A DNA stretch of 64,000 nt from Sphingomonas sp. Leaf230 (GTDB lineage Bacteria > Pseudomonadota > Alphaproteobacteria > Sphingomonadales > Sphingomonadaceae): NCBI RefSeq assembly GCF_001421745.1, contig NZ_LMKW01000012.1, forward strand, positions 177,035 to 241,034, written 5' to 3'. Under the pieces are notes generated by a model. That model was not told where the DNA came from and did not search any database. It saw only the letters and a program-made list of their open reading frames with translations. Both the position numbers and the translations under genes were made by a program. Below are positions 7,087-12,937 of this stretch, in pieces; position 1 is the stretch's first letter; every line of letters begins with the position of its first letter.

Positions 7087-9510
7087 TTAGTCGCGATCGC
7101 CCGTCAGGAACGCCGGAGCGAACTCGGGGGCCTTGTCGCCGTCGGTGCGTGCAGCACGCTCGCCGCCGCCATTGCCACCCTGGCCGCCGCCATCGCGACG
7201 CGGACCACGGCCACCGCCGTTGCCGCCAGCATCACGACCGCCATCGCCATCACGACGCGGACCGCGCGGACCACGGTCACCGCCGCCTTCGCCGCGCGGG
7301 CCACGACCGCCGCCGCCGTTGCCGGCATCACGGCCACCATCGCCGTCACGACGCGGACCGCGCGGACCACGATCGCCACCCTCACGGGGCTCACGTGCAG
7401 GACGCGTGTCCTCCAGCTCTTCGCCGGTCGTCTGATCGACGACGCGCATCGACAGGCGCACCTTGCCGCGCGGATCGATCTCGAGAACCTTGACCTTGAC
7501 CTCCTGGCCTTCGGTCAGGGCGTCAGACACCTTCTCGACGCGCTCGTTCTTGATTTCGGACACGTGGACGAGACCGTCCTTGCCACCCATGAAGTTCACG
7601 AACGCCCCGAAATCGACCAGGTTGACGACCTTGCCGTCATAGACCTTGCCGACTTCGGCTTCCTCGACGAGGCCCTTGATCCACTTGATCGCGGCTTCGA
7701 TCTGCGCGGGGTCGGACGACGACACCTTGATCACGCCCTCGTCGTCGATGTCGACCTTGGCGCCGGTCTGCGCGACGATCTCGCGGATCACCTTGCCGCC
7801 GGTGCCGATGACTTCACGGATCTTCGACTTGTCGATCTGGAAGCTCTCGATGCGCGGTGCATGCGCCGACAGTTCCTCACGGGTGTGGTCGAGCGCCTTG
7901 GCCATCTCGCCCAGGATGTGCGCGCGGCCTTCCTTGGCCTGCGCCAGTGCCTTGCCCATGATCTCCTCGGTGATGCCGGCGATCTTGATGTCCATCTGCA
8001 TCGTGGTGATGCCCTCGGACGTGCCCGCAACCTTGAAGTCCATGTCGCCGAGGTGATCCTCGTCGCCGAGGATGTCCGACAGAACCGCGAAGTTCTTGCC
8101 CTCGAGGATCAGGCCCATCGCGATGCCCGACACCGGACGCTTCAGCGGAACGCCCGCATCCATCATCGACAGCGAACCGCCGCAGACCGTCGCCATCGAC
8201 GACGAACCGTTGCTCTCCGTGATGTCCGACAGGACGCGGATCGTGTACGGGAATTCTTCCTTGGTCGGCAGCACCGGGTGCAGCGCGCGCCATGCGAGCT
8301 TGCCGTGACCGACTTCGCGACGACCCGGCGCACCGAAGCGACCGACTTCACCAACCGAATAGGGAGGGAAGTTGTAGTGCAGCATGAAGTTTTCGTACGA
8401 AAGCCCGTTGAGACCGTCGATCATCTGCTCCGCATCGCGCGTGCCGAGCGTGGTGGTGCAGATCGACTGCGTCTCGCCGCGCGTGAACAGGGCCGAGCCA
8501 TGCGTGCGCGGCAGGAAGTGGACCATCGCCTCGATCGGACGGATCTGCGTGGTGGTGCGACCGTCGATGCGGGTGCCGTCCTTGAGGATGGCGCCGCGGA
8601 CGATCTCCGCCTCCAGCTTCTTCATCAGCTTGCCGGCTGCCATCTGGTCCTGCGGCGACGCGTCCGCAAACGCGGTCTTGCCCTTCACACGAGCCGCGTT
8701 GAGCAGGTCCGAACGCTTGGACTTGTCGGTCACCTTGTAGGCGGCCGCGATGTCCTTGCCGATCAGCTTCTTCAGCTTGTCCTTGGCAGTCGACAGGTCA
8801 GCCTGCTCGGCCATTTCCCAAGGATCCTTGGCAGCCATCTCGGCCAGATCGATGATCAGGTTCGCGGCTTCGCGGCAGGCCTTGTGGGCGAACTGCACGG
8901 CGCCGAGCATGATCTCTTCCGAAAGCTCCTTGGCTTCCGATTCGACCATCATCACGGCCTGGCCGGTGGCGGCGACGACGAGGTCGAGATCGCCAGCCTT
9001 GGCTTCTTCCAGCGTCGGGTTGAGGATGTACGCGCCATCGACGTAACCGACGCGTGCTGCGCCGATCGGGCCCATGAACGGCACGCCCGAGATCGTCAGG
9101 GCTGCCGACGCCGCGACCATCGCGAGGACGTCCGGCTCGTTCTCGCCGTCATACGACAGAACCTGGCAGATCACGTTGATCTCGTTGTAGAAACCCTCTG
9201 GGAAGAGGGGACGGATCGGGCGATCGATGAGACGGCTGGTCAGCGTCTCCTTCTCGGTCGCGCCGCGCTCACGCTTGAAGAAGCCGCCGGGGATGCGGCC
9301 GCTTGCGGAGAACTTCTCCTGGTAATGGACGGTGAGCGGGAAGAAATCCTGCCCTTCCTTGACGGTCCGTGCAGCCGTCACGGCGCACAGAACGACGGTC
9401 TCGCCGAGCGTGGCGAGGACTGCGCCGTTGGCCTGGCGCGCAACGCGGCCGGTCTCGAGCGTCAGCGTCTTGCCGCCCCACTGGGCGCTTACGGTCTTGG
9501 TATCGAACAT
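7087..9510 (-). CDS. pnp: Polyribonucleotide nucleotidyltransferase (PNPase)
   Basis: An 807-residue PNPase, the phosphorolytic 3'-5' exoribonuclease of the degradosome. Order: RNase PH-like domain 1, an all-helical linker, RNase PH-like domain 2, a KH domain (IGTGGKVIREIV) and an S1 domain (VYDGKVVNLVDFGAFV). Beyond S1 is a tail of about 110 residues rich in Gly, Arg and Asp, with two near-identical blocks starting DRGPRGPRRDGDGG and a conserved end AFLTGDRD. Start ATG 9510 has a purine-rich GGAAAAAG just upstream. Downstream of rpsO, the classical order. The leader holds a perfect hairpin at 9560-9584. Confidence 0.97.
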   Translation of the reverse strand: MFDTKTVSAQWGGKTLTLETGRVARQANGAVLATLGETVVLCAVTAARTVKEGQDFFPLTVHYQEKFSASGRIPGGFFKRERGATEKETLTSRLIDRPIRPLFPEGFYNEINVICQVLSYDGENEPDVLAMVAASAALTISGVPFMGPIGAARVGYVDGAYILNPTLEEAKAGDLDLVVAATGQAVMMVESEAKELSEEIMLGAVQFAHKACREAANLIIDLAEMAAKDPWEMAEQADLSTAKDKLKKLIGKDIAAAYKVTDKSKRSDLLNAARVKGKTAFADASPQDQMAAGKLMKKLEAEIVRGAILKDGTRIDGRTTTQIRPIEAMVHFLPRTHGSALFTRGETQSICTTTLGTRDAEQMIDGLNGLSYENFMLHYNFPPYSVGEVGRFGAPGRREVGHGKLAWRALHPVLPTKEEFPYTIRVLSDITESNGSSSMATVCGGSLSMMDAGVPLKRPVSGIAMGLILEGKNFAVLSDILGDEDHLGDMDFKVAGTSEGITTMQMDIKIAGITEEIMGKALAQAKEGRAHILGEMAKALDHTREELSAHAPRIESFQIDKSKIREVIGTGGKVIREIVAQTGAKVDIDDEGVIKVSSSDPAQIEAAIKWIKGLVEEAEVGKVYDGKVVNLVDFGAFVNFMGGKDGLVHVSEIKNERVEKVSDALTEGQEVKVKVLEIDPRGKVRLSMRVVDQTTGEELEDTRPAREPREGGDRGPRGPRRDGDGGRDAGNGGGGRGPRGEGGGDRGPRGPRRDGDGGRDAGGNGGGRGPRRDGGGQGGNGGGERAARTDGDKAPEFAPAFLTGDRD

Positions 9511-9559
9511 TCTTTTTCCTTCACTCCGGTCGCCAGATGCGAACGGGGCCGTTGAGGTC

Positions 9560-9584
9560 TCCATGAAAGTATTACTTTCATGGA
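9560..9584 (-). promoter_or_regulatory. Perfect stem-loop in the pnp leader
   Basis: An 11-bp perfect inverted repeat (TCCATGAAAGT / ACTTTCATGGA) with a 3-nt loop lies 50 nt upstream of the pnp start. In enterobacteria a leader hairpin cut by RNase III lets PNPase autoregulate; a similar role here is inference. Confidence 0.6.
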
Positions 9585-9713
9585 AGCCTGGTGTGCGGGC
9601 TTAGCCGGCCCGCGGCGGTGTGGAGCGAGTTGTCGCTCCTTGCCAGTTCACCGAATTGTGTCCTGGCGTTTGCCTCCGCGCGAAATGCGCGGAATCAAAA
9701 CCCTATATACGAA

Positions 9714-9736
9714 AACGGCCCCCCGAGGGGAGCCGT
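9714..9736 (-). terminator. Terminator after rpsO
   Basis: On the minus strand ACGGCTCCCC and GGGGGGCCGT form a hairpin followed by TTTTCG, 5 nt after the rpsO stop. It may terminate or attenuate readthrough into pnp. Confidence 0.7.
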
Positions 9737-9741
9737 CTAAG

Positions 9742-10011
9742 TTACTTGCGGAGACCGAGCTTCGCGATCAGATCCAGATAGCGCTGGCCGTCCTTGTGAC
9801 GGAGATAATCCAGCAGCGTCCGGCGCTTGTTGACCATCATGAGAAGACCACGACGCGAGTGGTTGTCCTTCTTGTGGCCCTTGAAATGCTCGGTCAGGTT
9901 CTTGATGCGCTCGGTCAGGATCGCGACCTGGACTTCCGGCGAACCGGTGTCACCCTCGGCGCGCGAATGCTCCTTGACGAGCTCGGTCTTGCGTTCAGCG
10001 GTAATCGTCAT
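9742..10011 (-). CDS. rpsO: 30S ribosomal protein S15
   Basis: Small-subunit protein S15, 89 residues, the normal length. It binds the central domain of 16S rRNA and is an early assembly protein. Conserved stretches are GDTGSPEVQVAILTERI, LTEHFKGHKKDNHSRRGL and the C-terminal RRTLLDYL. It lies between truB and pnp, the usual bacterial order, 18 nt downstream of truB. Confidence 0.98.
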   Translation of the reverse strand: MTITAERKTELVKEHSRAEGDTGSPEVQVAILTERIKNLTEHFKGHKKDNHSRRGLLMMVNKRRTLLDYLRHKDGQRYLDLIAKLGLRK

Positions 10012-10029
10012 GAATTCATGTCCTCGACA

Positions 10030-11019
10030 TCACAGATTGAAACCGCGAACGACCCGGACGTCTCCGTCCTCGACCTCGACCAGCGCGACCGGGACAGCGT
10101 CCAGTTCGGCAAAATATTGGCCATCGTCTGCGGCGATCCCGGCCAAGATACGCCCCTGTCGGAGCGCCCCTGCCTGGTCGGGGGTGAGGGAGAGAGCCGG
10201 GATGTCGTCCAGCGCCACCCTCAAGGGCAGAAGTACATCTTCAAGCGCGGAGGCCTTAGCGAGTTCGTCCAGTTTGTCCAGCGATATCGCCGACGTGAGG
10301 TCGAACGGACCGGCCTTGGTACGGCGCAGCATCGTGACGTGGCCGACGGTGCCAAGGGCGATCGCGATGTCGCGCGCGAGGGAGCGGATGTAGGTGCCCT
10401 TCGACACATGTGCGGTGAGGGTGACCTCCTCGAGGGCGGAGTGGGGCAGGGGACCATCCCCCCCCACTCCGTCACCCCGGACCTGTTCCGGGGTCCACTG
10501 TCCCGCAAGCTCCGGAGCCCGCGGTGGAGTGGACCCCGGAACAAGTCCGGGGTGACGGATAAGAGAATGAATCGTCACATCCCGGCTCGCGAGCACCACC
10601 TCATGCCCGGCCCGCGCCAGATCATAAGCCCGCTCCCCATCCACCTTCAGCGCGGAATACACCGGCGGCACCTGGAAAATCGGCCCGGTGAACTGCGCGA
10701 GCACCGCTTCGACCGCCGCCCAGGTCGGCCGCACGTGGGACGTAGCAATGCTCACACCCTCCGCATCGAGCGTGTCGGTCTGCACCCCGAACATCACCGT
10801 AAAATCATAGATCTTGTCGCTATCGAGCATCCGCCCGGCCAGCTTGGTTGCCTCTCCAACGGCAATCGGCAAAACCCCGGTGGCCAGCGGATCGAGCGTC
10901 CCGCCATGCCCCACCTTGAACTTCCCATACCCGCCGCTGCGCAAGGCACGCTTCACCGCCGATACCCCCTGCGTCGACCCAAGCCCCAGCGGCTTGTCGA
11001 GAATGATCCAGCCATGCAT
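10030..11019 (-). CDS. truB: tRNA pseudouridine(55) synthase TruB with a repeat-derived insertion
   Basis: TruB makes pseudouridine 55 in the tRNA T-loop. The catalytic motif GHGGTLDPLATG (Asp nucleophile) is at about residues 37-48 and KGTYIRSLARDI is present. The protein is 329 residues. Between RDVTIHSL and EEVTLTAHVSKGTYIRS the chain contains about 30-38 extra residues (LIRHPGLVPGSTPPRAP... to WTPEQVRGDGV). These are encoded by a palindromic repeat (10469-10558) that keeps the frame open. The rest of the fold looks intact, so the enzyme is probably active. First gene of truB-rpsO-pnp. Confidence 0.95.
   Translation of the reverse strand: MHGWIILDKPLGLGSTQGVSAVKRALRSGGYGKFKVGHGGTLDPLATGVLPIAVGEATKLAGRMLDSDKIYDFTVMFGVQTDTLDAEGVSIATSHVRPTWAAVEAVLAQFTGPIFQVPPVYSALKVDGERAYDLARAGHEVVLASRDVTIHSLIRHPGLVPGSTPPRAPELAGQWTPEQVRGDGVGGDGPLPHSALEEVTLTAHVSKGTYIRSLARDIAIALGTVGHVTMLRRTKAGPFDLTSAISLDKLDELAKASALEDVLLPLRVALDDIPALSLTPDQAGALRQGRILAGIAADDGQYFAELDAVPVALVEVEDGDVRVVRGFNL
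10469..10558. repeat. Palindromic repeat, family E, inside truB
   Basis: Arms GTCACCCCGGACCTGTTCCG and CGGAACAAGTCCGGGGTGAC are almost perfectly complementary, with an extended GGTCCAC/GTGGACC inner pair and a short centre. It is read through in frame by truB. Confidence 0.9.
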
Positions 11020-11070
11020 GCGCGTAAGTCCTAAAGTTCAGTTGAGGCGGGACCCTACCCCACCCACTCC

Positions 11071-11151
11071 GTCATCCTGACGAAAGTCAGGACCCAGAGC
11101 CACAAGCGACGGTGTTCGGTACCCTGGGTCCTGACTTTCGTCAGGATGACG
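11071..11151. repeat. Palindromic repeat, family D copy 1
   Basis: Perfect arms GTCATCCTGACGAAAGTCAG and CTGACTTTCGTCAGGATGAC, extended by GACCCAG/CTGGGTC, with a centre of about 25 nt. Occupies most of the gap between tdk and truB. Confidence 0.92.
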
Positions 11152-11170
11152 GGGGAAGCGTGGCTTAGAC

Positions 11171-11746
11171 CTAACCCAAAGCCTCACAAAAATGCCGCCG
11201 ACATAGTGCGACATAGCGGTCGTTCCCGCCAATCTCGGTCTGCTGCCCCTCGGCAATCGCTCGCCCGTTCCCATCGACCCGCAGGTTCATCGTAGCCTTC
11301 CGCCCACACCCGCAAACCGACTTGATCTCCACCAGCGAGTCCGCCAGCGCCAGCAACCGCGCCGACCCGGGAAACAGCGCCCCCTGAAAATCGGTCCGCA
11401 ACCCGTACGCCAGTACCGGAATGCCAACCACGTCGCAGATATGCGCGAGCTGATCGACCTGTGCAGAGGTCAGAAATTGCGCCTCGTCCACCAGCACGCA
11501 GGAAATCGCGTCCTCGCCGTGCTGCCGAACCACGCAGGCCCCGATATCCGTCCCCGCATCGAACGCGATCGCCGGCGCTTCCAGACCGATCCGCGACGTG
11601 ATCGTCCCCGCCGCGAACCGGTCGTCGATCGCCGCTGTGAACAGCATTGTCCGCATGCCCCGCTCACGGTAGTTGAAGTCGGCCTGCAACAGGTTCGTCG
11701 ACTTCCCCGCGTTCATCGACGCGTAGTAGAAATACAGCTTGGCCAT
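11171..11746 (-). CDS. tdk: Thymidine kinase
   Basis: A 191-residue type II thymidine kinase of the pyrimidine salvage pathway. Present are the P-loop ASMNAGKST near the N-terminus, the Walker B-like VLVDEAQF, and the structural zinc cysteines in VCGCGRKA and near the C-terminus in CRRHFC. ATG 11746 shares its A with the TGA of vapC (TGATG), so it is translationally coupled to the toxin gene. tdk is not a usual member of the rbfA-truB region, so the vapBC-tdk block interrupts that cluster. Confidence 0.96.
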   Translation of the reverse strand: MAKLYFYYASMNAGKSTNLLQADFNYRERGMRTMLFTAAIDDRFAAGTITSRIGLEAPAIAFDAGTDIGACVVRQHGEDAISCVLVDEAQFLTSAQVDQLAHICDVVGIPVLAYGLRTDFQGALFPGSARLLALADSLVEIKSVCGCGRKATMNLRVDGNGRAIAEGQQTEIGGNDRYVALCRRHFCEALG

Positions 11747-12135
11747 CAGATCAGTGTCTCGACAGGTACGGGCGATTGCCCTGCATGGATCGCGATTCCC
11801 CGATCGAACGTAACGAAGCCGTCCGCCACGGAACGCGCAGAAACGAGGTGGATCATGTCAGCCCAATCAGCCCCTTCGCGATAGCGCGTGACCGCCCAGG
11901 ACAGGCCATCGCGATCCGCGGTATGGATAGTTCCCAACTGGAGAAGCGTTTCGATCGCATCGGCCACCATCGCACGACCGAGCGCGGCGCGCTTCGATAG
12001 CACCCATCCGAGTTCGAGCCAGACGGTCAGGCTCACCCAGACCGGCGCGCCAAGTATTTCAGATGCCATTGCCGACTGATGTTCGTCGTCTGCCAAGATG
12101 AAACGCGCGAGAATATTGGTATCAACGGCCTTCAC
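11746..12135 (-). CDS. vapC: PIN-domain toxin, VapC family
   Basis: A 129-residue PIN-domain protein, probably the ribonuclease toxin of a type II toxin-antitoxin pair. The acidic residues expected for Mg2+ binding are visible in AVDTNILARF near the N-terminus, in WLELGWVLS, in WADMIHL and in FVTFDRG. Start is GTG 12135, which overlaps the antitoxin stop as GTGA; the frame continues upstream but that part lies within the antitoxin gene. The RNA target cannot be inferred. Confidence 0.92.
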   Translation of the reverse strand: MKAVDTNILARFILADDEHQSAMASEILGAPVWVSLTVWLELGWVLSKRAALGRAMVADAIETLLQLGTIHTADRDGLSWAVTRYREGADWADMIHLVSARSVADGFVTFDRGIAIHAGQSPVPVETLI

Positions 12136-12401
12136 GCGGAAAGACCGTCCTCGTCGAAATCGGGCGACCAACTCAGTTGCTCGATAGGAATGGCCGGCCC
12201 CTCGTACCGAACGCGCGCACGCAGATCGGCCATTACCTCGGCGACGCTCTTTCCGGTCGTCCTACCCGTCGGTCGCAACACGATGTCACCACCCGCTTGC
12301 AGGACCTCGAACTGCTGGCCAGGGTTCAAGCCGAGCGAGTCGCGCACATCCTTTGGGATTACGACTTGGCCTTTTTCCGACATTTTCGTCTGGGCATTCA
12401 T
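12132..12401 (-). CDS. vapB: AbrB/MazE-type antitoxin, VapB family
   Basis: An 89-residue antitoxin. The N-terminal half is a SpoVT/AbrB swapped-hairpin DNA-binding domain (MSEKGQVVIPKDVRDSLGLNPGQQFEV, seen at about residues 7-33); the C-terminal half should wrap the toxin. Start ATG 12401 is chosen; a GTG directly upstream and an internal ATG (MSEKG) are alternatives, and no strong ribosome-binding site marks any of them. A perfect operator-like palindrome overlaps the start codon, which fits autorepression by the VapBC complex. Confidence 0.9.
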   Translation of the reverse strand: MNAQTKMSEKGQVVIPKDVRDSLGLNPGQQFEVLQAGGDIVLRPTGRTTGKSVAEVMADLRARVRYEGPAIPIEQLSWSPDFDEDGLSA

Positions 12402-12427
12402 CACGGTAAGATGCGTCTTACCGTGAT
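12400..12427. promoter_or_regulatory. Perfect 12-bp inverted repeat, putative vapBC operator
   Basis: Arms ATCACGGTAAGA (12400-12411) and TCTTACCGTGAT (12416-12427) are separated by TGCG and overlap the vapB start codon. Position and symmetry fit an autoregulatory VapB/VapBC binding site; binding is inferred. Confidence 0.75.
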
Positions 12428-12432
12428 CAAAG

Positions 12433-12822
12433 TCAATCTTCGGTCAGATCCCGCGCAACATGTGGATCGCGCAACAACTGGTCGATATGCGTACCCTCGT
12501 CGAAGCTTTCGTCCGCGAGGAACTTCAGCTTGGCGGCATACCGCATCTGCACCCGGTTCGCGACTTCGCGCTGGAGGTAGGCGGTGTTGGTCCGCAGCGC
12601 CTTCAGCACCTTTTCCTCGTCCTTGCCGAGCAACGGCTTCACGAAGACGGTGGCGTGGCGGAGATCCGGGGACATGCGGACCTCGGTAATGGTCACGAGG
12701 TGCTTTTCGAGCACCGGATCGTGGACATCACCGCGCGCAAGGATGTCGGACAGCGCATGACGCGCTTGCTCGCCGACTCGCAGCGATCGGACGGCTTTTG
12801 CTTCTGGGGTATCGGTCTTCAT
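12433..12822 (-). CDS. rbfA: Ribosome-binding factor A
   Basis: A 129-residue RbfA, the 30S maturation and cold-adaptation factor with a KH-like fold. Typical motifs are VGEQARHALSDILARGDV near the start, MSPDLRHATVFV in the middle and LKFLADESFDEGTHIDQLL near the end. It follows infB as in most bacteria, but a family F repeat fills the 115-nt gap and vapBC-tdk separates it from truB. Confidence 0.97.
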   Translation of the reverse strand: MKTDTPEAKAVRSLRVGEQARHALSDILARGDVHDPVLEKHLVTITEVRMSPDLRHATVFVKPLLGKDEEKVLKALRTNTAYLQREVANRVQMRYAAKLKFLADESFDEGTHIDQLLRDPHVARDLTED

Positions 12823-12825
12823 TCT

Positions 12826-12931
12826 AAGCTCCCTCTCCCCCTCGGGGAGAGGGCGGGGGTGAGGGGCGCCGCATACGCCAGCGCCTGGGACAGCCCCTCA
12901 CCCAACCCTCCCCCCGCAGGGGAGAGGGCTT
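12826..12931. repeat. Palindromic repeat, family F copy 2
   Basis: Arms CCCTCTCCCCCTCGGGGAG and CTCCCCCCGCAGGGGAGAG flank an inner GGTGAGGGG/CCCCTCACC pair. Fills the infB-rbfA intergenic space. Confidence 0.85.
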
Positions 12932-12937
12932 TAGTAG

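Noticed and set aside
7564..9555. A 663-codon open frame on the plus strand opposite pnp
   Set aside because: Composition is a reflection of the pnp codons (Arg/Asp/His-rich); no domain, no ribosome-binding site.
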